Positions 7,417 through 17,700 of a DNA stretch of 64,000 bases are shown in pieces. This stretch comes from Ancylomarina sp. 16SWW S1-10-2. Lineage in GTDB: Bacteria; Bacteroidota; Bacteroidia; Bacteroidales; Marinifilaceae. Under the pieces are notes generated by a model. That model was not told the origin of the DNA. It was given only the letters and a program-made list of their open reading frames with translations, and searched no databases. Made by a program: the position numbers and the translations under genes. Every line of letters begins with the position of its first letter. The first letter of the stretch is position 1. The DNA lies in the NCBI RefSeq assembly GCF_009669305.1, contig NZ_SADB01000003.1, positions 124,001 to 188,000 of the forward strand. The letters run 5' to 3'.

Positions 7417-9936
7417 ATGATAGGAATGGGTAAATATGTACTAATTGCTTTGCTGAGTATCATCTCATGCTGTAATTTATATGCGCAACCAGGGTCGATC
7501 AACTCACATAATGAGAACAGTCAAGTCGTGCGTGACCTTAGTGGCATGCGTTGGAAAATGAAAATGATGCTACCTGGAGAGGGAGTTAAACAAGGTTTAC
7601 ATGAATTGCCACCTGAGGATATTGAAACTTTGGTTTGGAATGTTGCTGAAGTGCCTGGTGATGTTTTTACAGATTTATGGAAAATTGGTGCCATTGAAGA
7701 TCCTTATTTTGGGCGTAATAGTGTGAAAGCACAATGGGTACAACAATACGAATGGTGGTATTCCATTCAGTTTAATGTAACCGAGGACATAAGCGATCAG
7801 GTAGTTCGTTTGGATTTTGAAGGTGTTGATTACAGTTGTGATGTTTGGTTGAATGGACATCATTTAGGGCGTCATGAAGGTGCTTTTTCACCTTTTTCAT
7901 TTGATATTAATGATGCTTTACGAGTTTCTAAACATCGTTTGGAGAGCACCAACTTATTGATGGTGAAACTAGATCCACCACCACAAGTGAATGCCAAAGT
8001 AGCGGGTAAAAAGACACCTTGGTTTGGTGATTACTGGCGCGATTTGATTCCTTTTGGAATTTGGCGTCCTGTGAAGATGGTTTCAACAGGCAAGGTGCGA
8101 CTTAAGGATGTGTATGCCAATACAAGTATCAATAAGGATGAAACAGCAGAAGTTGCTTTAGAGTTGAGTGTGGAAAATACCAGCGATATTGCAAAGGAAA
8201 TGACTTTTATAGCCTCTATTGAAGGTGAAAATTTTGAATCGAAGAACATCACCGTTGAACTAACAAAAACGGTGAAACCAGGTTTGCATAAATTTGTGCA
8301 GAACATTCATGTTGAAAAGCCAAAGCTTTGGTGGCCTTGGGATTTAGGGAAACCAAACCTATACAAAGCAAGGATATCGGTTAAAGAAGCTCAGGTTAAT
8401 CATGATTTTAGAGAAGTAACATTCGGTATTCGGGAAGTTACAATGGCTTGGAATCCTGGATTTTCGAAAGAGGAGGTGAGTTTTCCACGAACTACATTAA
8501 TAAATGGAAAGAATCATTTTATCAGATCAGCTTGTTGGGGTGGACCACCAGATATTTTTGTGGGACGAACATCTCCTGATGAATACGCAACTTTAATTAA
8601 GCTGGCGAAAGAAGCCAATATGAATAACATCCGAATTTTTGGATGGCATCCTCCTGAAATTCCTGAGTTTTATAAACTTTGCGATGAGGCTGGGTTAACC
8701 GTTTGGCAAGATATTATTCCTTTGGGAACAGGCAATCTACCTAAAGATCAAAAGTTATTGGATGATATCATTCATGAAGCGGTGTTGGTGATTAAAGAAC
8801 GTCGAAATCATCCTTCGCTAATTATGATGGAAGGTGGAGAAGAGATGATGTTGCGTGCTGCCGATCCAATGTTTGCGAGAGGTTTTCTGGAAGCATTGGG
8901 AGATTCACTGCAAAGCTATGTGAAATTACCTTTTGTGCCCGATTCACCTTTAACTTGTGAGGTGTCGCAGAAGGCTGGTTTTAAGCCAAAAGAAGCTGTG
9001 CATGCTCTTAAATATTTTTACAGTATGGGCTTTGCCTTAATGGAAGATTGGTATCAAACACTTGATTACCCAATTGTTCCTGAATTTGCCATCACATCAG
9101 TTCCATCTGTCGAAAGTCTTAAAAAGTTTATTCCCGAAAATGAAATGTGGCCTCCCGGATTGAGTTGGGGACATCACTGGGCAGATTTGGATCGTTTGAA
9201 AATGCAGAATTTTGATGTGTTTGGTGAAGAACGAATTGGTTCTTTAGAGGAGTTTGTGAATGCGACTCAAGATGCTCAAGGGGTTATCTTCCAAAATGGA
9301 ATAGAGTATTTTCGTCGTCATAAACCACGTTTAAGTGGAATCGCACTCTGTCATTTTATTACCTATTGGCCTGATATGAAATGGGGTATTGTTGATAACT
9401 ATCAGCAACCGAAACGTTCTTACGATTTTGTGAAGAAAGCCTATCAGCCCTTACTTGTGAATTTTAATTTTAAAAAGCGTCGTTGGCATACTGATGAAGC
9501 TTTTAAAGGAGAAATTTGGGTGATTAATGATTTCTATACCAATTATAAAAATTGTACAATCAAATTTAGCATTGAAGACGATAAGGGTAAAGTGCTTAAA
9601 TCGAGCAAGTATGATGTGGATATGGTCGCTGAAAATAGTGCTAAAAAGTTCTTTGATATCGATGAAGATATTTTAAAATCTGTTGATAAAAAGTTTTTTG
9701 TAAAGCTTCAGTTGTTGGATAAAAAGGGAAATGAAATATCCGCTAATGATTATTTCTTTTTAATTGGTGATCAGGCTGCGGCTACAAAGCAGTTTAACGG
9801 CATGAAGGATAAGATGCAGAAGAGAAATGGTAAATATACATATGGTAATTATTTGCGCTTTTTCGATGATATGACTCGTGAGAATGGGAAAGATTATAAG
9901 AGTGGTATTGAAAATCCGAGAGCAAGTGATTATTAA
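7417..9936 (+). CDS. GH2-family exo-glycosidase, copy A
   Basis: About 839 residues from the ATG at 7417; the frame extends upstream to 7345 but would run through a terminator, and MIGMGKYVLIALLSIIS is a proper signal peptide ending near LYAQ. Sugar-binding domain, Ig-like domain and TIM barrel are in GH2 order. The acid/base segment reads MMEGGEEMM (E475/E476) and the nucleophile segment PEFAITS (E556), unlike the GNESG/CEYAH of LacZ enzymes and closer to the beta-mannosidase/exo-glucosaminidase branch. The substrate is probably a galactan oligosaccharide, given the context. Copy B at 38862 shares long near-identical stretches (for example RIFGWHPPEIPEFY). GH86 follows after 62 bases. Confidence 0.85.
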   Translation: MIGMGKYVLIALLSIISCCNLYAQPGSINSHNENSQVVRDLSGMRWKMKMMLPGEGVKQGLHELPPEDIETLVWNVAEVPGDVFTDLWKIGAIEDPYFGRNSVKAQWVQQYEWWYSIQFNVTEDISDQVVRLDFEGVDYSCDVWLNGHHLGRHEGAFSPFSFDINDALRVSKHRLESTNLLMVKLDPPPQVNAKVAGKKTPWFGDYWRDLIPFGIWRPVKMVSTGKVRLKDVYANTSINKDETAEVALELSVENTSDIAKEMTFIASIEGENFESKNITVELTKTVKPGLHKFVQNIHVEKPKLWWPWDLGKPNLYKARISVKEAQVNHDFREVTFGIREVTMAWNPGFSKEEVSFPRTTLINGKNHFIRSACWGGPPDIFVGRTSPDEYATLIKLAKEANMNNIRIFGWHPPEIPEFYKLCDEAGLTVWQDIIPLGTGNLPKDQKLLDDIIHEAVLVIKERRNHPSLIMMEGGEEMMLRAADPMFARGFLEALGDSLQSYVKLPFVPDSPLTCEVSQKAGFKPKEAVHALKYFYSMGFALMEDWYQTLDYPIVPEFAITSVPSVESLKKFIPENEMWPPGLSWGHHWADLDRLKMQNFDVFGEERIGSLEEFVNATQDAQGVIFQNGIEYFRRHKPRLSGIALCHFITYWPDMKWGIVDNYQQPKRSYDFVKKAYQPLLVNFNFKKRRWHTDEAFKGEIWVINDFYTNYKNCTIKFSIEDDKGKVLKSSKYDVDMVAENSAKKFFDIDEDILKSVDKKFFVKLQLLDKKGNEISANDYFFLIGDQAAATKQFNGMKDKMQKRNGKYTYGNYLRFFDDMTRENGKDYKSGIENPRASDY

Positions 9937-9998
9937 GCGATAGATTTCTTTTATTGATTCGGGTTTACAGTAAAGTTTAGTAATATAAAATTTATAGT

Positions 9999-12227
9999 AT
10001 GAGTAAAATAGTATTTCTTCTATTCATTTTCGCCTTTTTTATTGGTGAAATAAAGGCTGTTGAACCCGATGATATTATCATTGATGTCAATCTGAATACG
10101 AAAAGAAGTTTAGGAAATGTGTCTTCTTTTGATCGAAATAAATTTGTAGCTATACATGCTGATGTTAAAGAAAATGAATGGGATGGAGATAATTTCACAT
10201 CCGATTTACGAGATCATTTTTTAAATGGATACGATGTTTATTTAGGACGTAATACGGGTACTATCGGTTGGAATATGAATAATGTTGTAACGGAAGATCC
10301 GGATAGAACGGGTTATGCCGATCCGGCAAGTATTCTGTCATCAGGAGAGAGTTCTAAAACAAATTATGCCAATGTTACAGCACACCATGCTTATGAAAAT
10401 CGGAATGATCAAATATTATGTGCTCAGCTTCATCCTTTTTGGCCTGACGGACAGGAAACTAAAAAGGGCTGGTCTTTTTCTTTAACAGATACGGAGGCGG
10501 AACCATTTGGAACTGCATCGGGAGAATACATGGGACGCTATATTCATGATCATTATGGCAGTGGAGGAACAACAGGCAAGCCAGAACCTAAGTATGTGGA
10601 GGTAATTAACGAGCCACTTTATTGGTTGGTCGATCATGGAAGTGATCAGCCAGAGAAGGTGTTTAAATTTCACAATGCTGTAGCCGATCAAATACGAAAA
10701 TACAATCCTGATTCTGACATTCAAATTGGTGGTTTTTGTGTTGCCTTTCCCGATTTTGAAAAGAATGATTTCAAGCAATGGGAAGAGCGTTCGAAACTAT
10801 TTATGGATATCTGCGGGGCAAAAATGGATTATTGGACTATTCATTTGTATGATTTTGCAGCGAAAGGTGGAAAAGAGATGTATCGAAAGGGTAGCAATAT
10901 GGAAGCTACTTTCGATATGATGGAACAATACTCTTACCTGTCATTTGGTGAGGTAAAGCCCTTCATGATTTCTGAGTTTGGAGCTGTATCGCACGATTTG
11001 AAAGGTGCTTGGTCTCCTTTGCGTGATTGGCATCATATGAAATCGGTTAATTCGATGAGAATGCAATTTATGGAAAGGGCTGATATCATAAATAAAACCA
11101 TTGATTTTCTTCCGATTAAAGCGACGTGGGGAACTACAGATGTAAACAATACATATTCACATCGATTAATGCGGAAAGAGAATGAACCTAATAGTTATAC
11201 AGGAGATTGGGTTTATACTGAAATGGTGAAGGTGTATCAATTATGGTCTGATGTAAAAGGAACTCGTGTTGATTCAAAGTCAACCAACCTAGACGTGATG
11301 ACCGATGTTTATGTGGATGGAAATAAGGCTTATGTAATTTTAAATAATTTGGAGTTTAATTCCGTAAACGTAACAATGAATGTATTGGGTGCAAATCAGG
11401 ATTTGCAATCATTAAAAATAAAAAAATTGTATTTGGAGGGTAATAAGCCGGTTCTCGATGAGTCTGTTCTTAGTGTTGATCCCAAAGAATTTACTATTGG
11501 AGCAGAAGGAACAATGATTCTTGAATACACTTATGCTTCTTCAATTGATATTGATGAAACATCGAGTGAATTCAAGTATTATGCGAACACCTACTTTAAA
11601 CCAATTGTTGCCAATACTCCGGAAGTATTTACAATTAGTGGTGTTGAGTTCGGAATGTATGGAGAAGCTATTCTTCGCCTTGGAATTGGCAGAGCTCATG
11701 GCAAATCATTACATCCAAAAGTGTTGGTTAATGGTGCTGAAATTGAAGTTCCTACGAACTTTAGGGGAGGTTCTCAAACGCAACGAGAAAGTTTTTTTGG
11801 TGTTTTAGAGATTCCAGTACCTTATGAATTGATAAAAAGCAACAATAGCATTTCGGTTGCCTTTACTGAATCAGGAGGGCATATCAGTTCGCTTGCTTTG
11901 AAAACCAATGAGTTTAGTAAAGAGATTACTCGCACGGAGAATGTTTCTGTTGGAATTTCCGACGTTTCACCTTTAGGATCTCAGGAGAACTCAAATTTAA
12001 AATTGTATCCAAATCCGGTCTCCTCAATTCTGAATGTAGACACGGGAGAATCAAACGATTTTAGCAATTGGGAAGTTGTATCATTAAATGGTAAAGTGGT
12101 TCTTCAAGCGGAAATTTCAAATTCGCTTTCCAAGCTTCAGCTTAATGTAAGTTCTTTGTCAAGAGGGTATTATATATTAAGACTTCGGGGTAGTGATTTT
12201 CAATCAGTTCCCTTTGTAAAACAATAA
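9999..12227 (+). CDS. GH86 beta-agarase/porphyranase with T9SS sorting domain
   Basis: A 742-residue endo-acting galactan hydrolase. A signal peptide (residues 1-20) is followed by a TIM barrel. VINEPLYW carries the probable acid/base E205 and MISEFGAV the nucleophile E326, as in clan GH-A and characterised GH86 enzymes. Beta-sandwich domains follow, and residues about 665-742 form a type IX secretion C-terminal domain (LKLYPNPVSSILNV ... GYYILRL). It should therefore be exported across the outer membrane or anchored to the surface, the only gene here with that tag. It would begin depolymerisation ahead of SusCD uptake. kdgK starts 33 bases downstream, an odd pairing of a surface enzyme with cytoplasmic sugar-acid genes. 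Confidence 0.9.
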   Translation: MSKIVFLLFIFAFFIGEIKAVEPDDIIIDVNLNTKRSLGNVSSFDRNKFVAIHADVKENEWDGDNFTSDLRDHFLNGYDVYLGRNTGTIGWNMNNVVTEDPDRTGYADPASILSSGESSKTNYANVTAHHAYENRNDQILCAQLHPFWPDGQETKKGWSFSLTDTEAEPFGTASGEYMGRYIHDHYGSGGTTGKPEPKYVEVINEPLYWLVDHGSDQPEKVFKFHNAVADQIRKYNPDSDIQIGGFCVAFPDFEKNDFKQWEERSKLFMDICGAKMDYWTIHLYDFAAKGGKEMYRKGSNMEATFDMMEQYSYLSFGEVKPFMISEFGAVSHDLKGAWSPLRDWHHMKSVNSMRMQFMERADIINKTIDFLPIKATWGTTDVNNTYSHRLMRKENEPNSYTGDWVYTEMVKVYQLWSDVKGTRVDSKSTNLDVMTDVYVDGNKAYVILNNLEFNSVNVTMNVLGANQDLQSLKIKKLYLEGNKPVLDESVLSVDPKEFTIGAEGTMILEYTYASSIDIDETSSEFKYYANTYFKPIVANTPEVFTISGVEFGMYGEAILRLGIGRAHGKSLHPKVLVNGAEIEVPTNFRGGSQTQRESFFGVLEIPVPYELIKSNNSISVAFTESGGHISSLALKTNEFSKEITRTENVSVGISDVSPLGSQENSNLKLYPNPVSSILNVDTGESNDFSNWEVVSLNGKVVLQAEISNSLSKLQLNVSSLSRGYYILRLRGSDFQSVPFVKQ

Positions 12228-12260
12228 ATATTTATTTAAACTTTAATAAAGAAATTAGTG

Positions 12261-13301
12261 ATGAGTAGTAAGGTAGTTACTTTTGGTGAAATTATGTTGA
12301 GATTAACAACTCCAGGTTATCAACGTTTTTCGCAAGCATCTGAGTTCACTGCAACCTATGGCGGTGGTGAAGCAAATGTGGCCGTATCCTTGGCAAATTA
12401 TGGAATTGAATCGAGTTTTGTCACTCGACTTCCTAAAAACGATATTGCACGCGCCTGTGAAATGGACCTGAAAAAATATGGCGTAAATACCGATCATATT
12501 GTTTATGGTGGTGATCGATTGGGAATTTATTTTCTTGAAGTGGGAGCTGTAAGTAGAGGAAGTAAAGTTGTTTATGATCGTGCGAATTCTGCTATTTCTC
12601 AAATAGAGAATGGAATGATTGATTGGGATCATGTGTTCAAAGGAGTAAGCTGGTTTCATTGGACAGGAATTACCCCGGCAATTTCGCAAGGAGCAGCAGA
12701 TGCTTGTTTAGAAGCAATAAAGGCTGCTAACGAGAGAGGAATTACAGTTTCATGTGATTTAAATTACCGTAAGAATTTATGGCAGTATGGAAAATCAGCT
12801 GGGGAGGTAATGCCCGAATTGGTTGCAGGTACTGATGTGATTTTGGGTAATGAAGAGGATGCCGAAAAAGTATTAGGCGTCAGTCCTGATGGTGTCGATG
12901 TTACAGGAGGTCATGTTGATGCAGAAGCTTATCTTTCTGTTTCTCAGCAAATTATTAAACAATTTCCTCGTTGTAAAAAGGTAATTACTACTTTGAGAGG
13001 ATCGATTAATGCCAATCACAATTCTTGGTCTGGGGTTTTATACGATGGTAAGAATTTGTTTAAAGCGAATAATACCTATCAAATTACGCATATTGTAGAT
13101 CGTGTTGGTGGTGGAGATTCATTCATGGGTGGATTGATTTACGGTTTACTTACTTATCCGGATAATGATCAGAAAGCATTAAATTTTGCTGTTGCAGCAT
13201 CTTGTTTGAAACATACGGTTTATGGAGATTACAATCAGGTGAGTGTAGAAGAAGTTGAAAAATTGATGGATGGAGACGCATCAGGACGTGTTTCAAGATA
13301 A
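12261..13301 (+). CDS. kdgK: 2-keto-3-deoxygluconate kinase (PfkB family)
   Basis: A PfkB sugar kinase of about 346 residues. I chose the ATG at 12261; a GTG lies one codon upstream. GEIMLRL at the N-terminus and VGGGDSFMGGL near the C-terminus (catalytic Asp of the GAGD-type motif) are family hallmarks. It should phosphorylate D-KDG to KDPG in the cytoplasm, the penultimate step of the AHG route after the cycloisomerase, dehydrogenase and SDR encoded at 26276-30917. It lies 33 bases after GH86 and 113 bases before the aldolase, so the three are probably co-transcribed. Other PfkB substrates are possible, but the aldolase next door argues for KDG. Confidence 0.88.
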   Translation: MSSKVVTFGEIMLRLTTPGYQRFSQASEFTATYGGGEANVAVSLANYGIESSFVTRLPKNDIARACEMDLKKYGVNTDHIVYGGDRLGIYFLEVGAVSRGSKVVYDRANSAISQIENGMIDWDHVFKGVSWFHWTGITPAISQGAADACLEAIKAANERGITVSCDLNYRKNLWQYGKSAGEVMPELVAGTDVILGNEEDAEKVLGVSPDGVDVTGGHVDAEAYLSVSQQIIKQFPRCKKVITTLRGSINANHNSWSGVLYDGKNLFKANNTYQITHIVDRVGGGDSFMGGLIYGLLTYPDNDQKALNFAVAASCLKHTVYGDYNQVSVEEVEKLMDGDASGRVSR

Positions 13302-13414
13302 TATTGAATTATAAATGATGATTTAATAATTCTGAATTAGAGAAATCCAATACTCTTATTGATAGAGCAAGTCAACTCATAATTCATGACTTATACTTCA
13401 TAATTAAAATAGAA

Positions 13415-14086
13415 ATGGCTAGATTTTCGAGAATAGAAGTAGCATTAAAAATGAAAGAGACAGGAATGATTCCAGTTTTCTTTCATAAAGACATTGAGAT
13501 TTGTAAAGAGATTGTAAAGGCTTGTTATAAGGGAGGAGCTCGTCTTTTTGAATTTGTAAACCGAGGTGATTTTGCTCATGAGGTTTTTGGTGAGCTGATT
13601 AAATGGTCTGCAGTGGAATGTCCGGAAATGATATTAGGAGCTGGTTCCATTATTGATGCGGGAACAACATCTTTATACATTCAGTTGGGAGCTAATTTTG
13701 TTGTTTCTCCGATCTTAAACGCTGAAATGGCAAAGGTATGTAATCGTAGAAAAGTAGCTTGGTCGCCAGGTTGTGGTTCGCTTACAGAAATTTCTTATGC
13801 CGAAGAGTTAGGTGCTGAGGTGGTAAAGATTTTTCCTGGCGCTCAAGTTGGAGGTCCTGATTTTGTGAAAGCTGTAAAAGGTCCATTCCCTTGGTCTTCA
13901 ATTATGCCTACAGGTGGTGTTAAGCCTGACGAAGAGAATTTAAAGTCATGGTTCGATGCAGGAGTTCATTGTGTTGGAATGGGTTCTCAATTAATGGTTA
14001 AGAAAACAGATGGTTCATTTGATTATCCAGCGATTGAAGAATCTTGTAAAAAAGCTTTTGCAATTATAAAGAAATTAAGAGCTTAG
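13415..14086 (+). CDS. eda: KDPG/KHG aldolase
   Basis: A 223-residue class I aldolase of the Eda family. FEFVNRGDF supplies the catalytic Glu region, GAGSIIDAGT the phosphate-side loop, and VVKIFPGAQVGGPDFVKAV the Schiff-base lysine in the family's 'K.FPA' setting. It cleaves 2-keto-3-deoxy-6-phosphogluconate into pyruvate and glyceraldehyde 3-phosphate. Directly downstream of kdgK, it closes the anhydrogalactose pathway. The protein is full length and cytoplasmic. Confidence 0.92.
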   Translation: MARFSRIEVALKMKETGMIPVFFHKDIEICKEIVKACYKGGARLFEFVNRGDFAHEVFGELIKWSAVECPEMILGAGSIIDAGTTSLYIQLGANFVVSPILNAEMAKVCNRRKVAWSPGCGSLTEISYAEELGAEVVKIFPGAQVGGPDFVKAVKGPFPWSSIMPTGGVKPDEENLKSWFDAGVHCVGMGSQLMVKKTDGSFDYPAIEESCKKAFAIIKKLRA

Positions 14087-14172
14087 GAGATAATTTTGGG
14101 TCTGGATGAAAATTAGGCATAAATTTTAGTCAAGCAAAAAAAGAAGTATTTTACAGTTGCCCCTTTTTTCTC

Positions 14173-14304
14173 GAGCCTGAAAGGCTCAAATATAATAGCC
14201 CAGGGTAAATGAGCACAGCGAATATCACCCTGGGATAGATATGTAGCAGTAGGTACCGACGCAAGTGAAAAAATCATTTGGAAAGCAACTCTCGTTTGCG
14301 TCGG
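14173..14304. repeat. three-hairpin intergenic repeat, copy 1
   Basis: Three hairpins stand in line: GAGCCT/AGGCTC (14173-14187), CCCAGGGT/ACCCTGGG (14199-14234) and CCGACGCAA/TTGCGTCGG (14256-14304). A second copy at 36193-36291 keeps the first two hairpins with a compensating change and is cut inside the third by an IS3 element. It does not code for protein as far as I can see. It may be a structured REP-like mobile repeat. Confidence 0.62.
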
Positions 14305-14384
14305 AATAGCAAAATGTGAATAATTGAAGCTTGATTTTAGTATAGTTTCGGGTGTTAAAGATTTTCAATAAAAGGAGTGAATCT

Positions 14385-14640
14385 CATTATTTTTGCTTGT
14401 CCTTTAGCCGGACGGGCTTTTCATTTTTCATGATGGAAAACGAAACAAAAAATCATTGACAACGTCCTCAATCACCCATTATTAGTTCAATGACTAAACA
14501 AAACTCGCTTCGCTCATACAGCTTTTTGTTCTTAACGCCATCTTCACTAAACGGGTCCCGATCTCCGGACTCAATGTCAAATCCATATTCGTGAAAGCTT
14601 GAGTTCTTATTATTGATAAAATTTGATTTTAGGAATTAAA
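14385..14640. repeat. REP-like repeat-rich intergenic region
   Basis: GC-shifted sequence with an imperfect palindrome (TTTTCATTTTTC ... GGAAAACGAAA), a segment GCTTCGCTCATACAGC and CTAAACGGGTCCCG, resembling the repeat cluster near 3433-3760. No coding frame was recognised in 14305-14741. Confidence 0.4.
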
Positions 14641-14741
14641 ATAAATCTAAAAAATAGCTAATTCAAATCTCAGACCTAACTTTTGTGACTGATCCGAAAT
14701 TAAGAGCTTAGAAGAATAAGTTTTTACATTGTGATTTTTAT

Positions 14742-14786
14742 AAAGGCAAACTTGTATTCTATCGAATATAGGTTTGCCTTTTTTAA
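14742..14786 (+). terminator. terminator between eda and the convergent HTCS gene
   Basis: Arms AAAGGCAAAC and GTTTGCCTTT enclose a 20-base loop and are followed by a T run on the + strand; on the - strand the run is weaker. It sits between two convergent units and may serve both. Confidence 0.75.
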
Positions 14787-14796
14787 TTTTATAGAT

Positions 14797-17700
14797 CTAT
14801 TCAGGACGTTTCGACTTTGCATATTCCGAAGGACTGATTCCAAACTTCTCTTTAAATCGCGTTCTAAAGGTTCTTAAATCGTTATAGCCTACTTGCCATG
14901 TTACTTCCGAAACGGTTAATACATTTTGACTTAGTAATTCTGCCGCATGCTTTAAACGAATATTTCTTAAAAATTCATTGGAGGTCTCAGCGGTTAGGGC
15001 TTTTATCTTACGATTTAAATATATTCTGGAAACGCCGTATAGACCAGCAAGTTTTTCCACTGAAAAATTAGAGTCCGATATATTTTTCTCGATGAGTGCA
15101 AGTATCTGTTCAAGAAATTTAGCATCTGCTGGTGAATTCGCAATAATCATCGGGTTAATTTCTATTTCCTTTTGAAATTTTTTGCGAAGATTTTCACGAT
15201 TGTTAATTAATGAAATAACTCGAGCCTTAAGAATATCTGTATTAAAGGGTTTTGGAATATAAGCATCTGCTCCTGTTTTGAAACCTTCTAACTGAGATTC
15301 TATTGTGTTTTTAGCGGTTAGCAATAATACGGGAATGTGACTTACCGCTTCTTCCTCTTTTATTTTACGACACAATTCAATACCATTCATATTTGGCATC
15401 ATCACATCACTAATGATTACATCAGGATGATTATTCATACATTTCTCGAAGCCTTGGACTCCATCATTTGCCTGAAAAACGATAAAGTAATCGTTGAAAA
15501 TATCAGCAATGACTTCCCTTAAATCGATGTTATCTTCAACCAATAGAATTTTGTAATGGTTTTTCTTGATGACCACTTCTTTTGCAAGAGCTAGCTTAAC
15601 AAGAGATTCTTCCTTTTCATCTTCAAAATGTACCTGTTCTGTTTGAGGGGATACTAATTTTAAAGAGTCAACACTCATCCAACTCTTCCCCTTATGGAGT
15701 TTTACAGTAAAACTTGTGCCTTTATCTTTCGAGCTACTAACTTCTATTGTGCCTTTGTGCATATCAATTAGTCCTTTGCAAAGAGCTAAGCCTATTCCGG
15801 TACCACCATAGGATTGTTTGTCTTTTTGGGTCGATTGATAGTATCTCTCAAAGATTAGTTTTTGTTCATTCCCAGAAATTCCTATCCCTGTATCCGAAAC
15901 GAAAATTCGTACGCTATTATCTTGTTCCGAATCTTCAATTTCAATAGTTATAGATCCGTCTTTAGGTGTGAACTTAAATGCGTTGGATAATAAATTATAA
16001 GTTACCTTCTCAATTTTTCCAGCGTCAGCCCAAATTATTAGATCGTTATCAGTTCCTTCGAACAAAAGGGTAATATTTTTTTGCTCAGCCAAAGGCTCAA
16101 ATGTTTTGATGATATTATTTATAAACTGATTTAATTCAATGTCCTCTACACTTAATTTAATCAGATCTTGCTCTAAACGCCTAAAGTCCATTAGCTGATT
16201 AATCAATCGAAGCATAAAATTAGCATTCTGGTTGATGAGCTTGTAGTTGCCTTGTCGTTCCTCTTCCGAGAGTTCTGCACCCTTAGAAATTAACTTAGCA
16301 AGAGGGGTTGTTATAAGGGTTAATGGAGTTCTAAAGTCGTGTGAAATGTTTGTGAAAAAGCGAAGCTTTATTTGTGCAATTTCTTCCACCTTATTTTTTT
16401 CCATTTCTGCAATTAAAAAATCTTTTTTCCGAAGTGTAGATAGTCTTAACATTCGATAAGCTATGTAGGCACCAATGAGAATTAGTAGTGCATAAACTAA
16501 GTAGGCATAAGCGCTAAAATAAAAGGGAGGATTAATCTTAATTTTTATTGATTTTGGTTTTTCTACCCAAATATTATCGCTATTTGATGCCATTACCTTA
16601 AAGGTATACTCTCCTGCAGGTATGTTTGTGTATTTGGCAATTCGATACGAGGCCGTAGCATTGTACCAAGCTTGGTCAAAACCTTCCAGTGTGTATTTGT
16701 ATTTGTTCTTTTGGGGTGTCGTGTAGTGTAATCCTAAAAAACCAATCGAGAAACTATTTTGCTGATAGTTTAATTCAATATGATCGGTATATTCAAGACT
16801 GTTTTTAAGGATTATTTTTCCATTAATCTTTTCTCCGGGTTTAACGATTTTATTTAAGATATAAAAGTCAGTTAAGAATAATTTAGGCGGTATGGTATCT
16901 TTGGTAATTTGTTCCGGGTAAAAAACATTAAATCCGTTTATACCCCCAAATATGAATTGACCATTGGATCTTTTAAAAGCGCAAATTTCACTAAATTCAT
17001 CATGCTGTAATCCATCTGCCGAGTCATAATTTATAATATCTCCATTTGTTGGGTTGTATTGACTAAGGCCCTTATTTGTTGCAAGCCACAGAGAGCCTTT
17101 GTCATCTTCCAGAATCGACTTGATCGTATTATTAGGTAAGCCATCTTTTTCAGTTATTTTAGAGAAGTGATGTCCTGACTTATTATCCTCTCCTGAGTAA
17201 GAAATAAGTCCACCTCCCATACTACCCATCCAAAGTTTCCCATTTTTAGCCTGGTATATTTTTAGGAAATAATCATTCTGTATTTCTTCCTCCTTTTCAA
17301 AGTTTTGTATCAGTGGATCTTTTTTGTTCAATTCTTGGGCACTTATCCTATTTAGACCTTTATCCGTTGAAATCCATAAGTTATCATCCTTATCCAATAG
17401 TAAGTCCCTAATAATTCGAGAAGAAATGTGTGATTTGGAATTGTTGTCAGGTGTAAAATTTAGATACTTAGTGATATCACCATTTTCATCAAGACTAAAT
17501 TTCCATAAGCCCTCACCATAAGTTCCAACCCATAAAACGCTGTCTCCTTGCGATTCCAGTGTAAATACAAATCCAATTTTGGAAACAATATTGTGTAAGG
17601 GCTTCTTTTTTAGGCTAAGCGGATCGATAGCAACAAGATTAGAATAGTGGCTGGTTCCTATCCAAATAAGACTCTTGTGAAGTTTTGATTTTGGTGTTAG

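Noticed and set aside
12303..12689. 128-codon antisense frame opposite kdgK
   Set aside because: Fully contained in the PfkB kinase gene and without family features.
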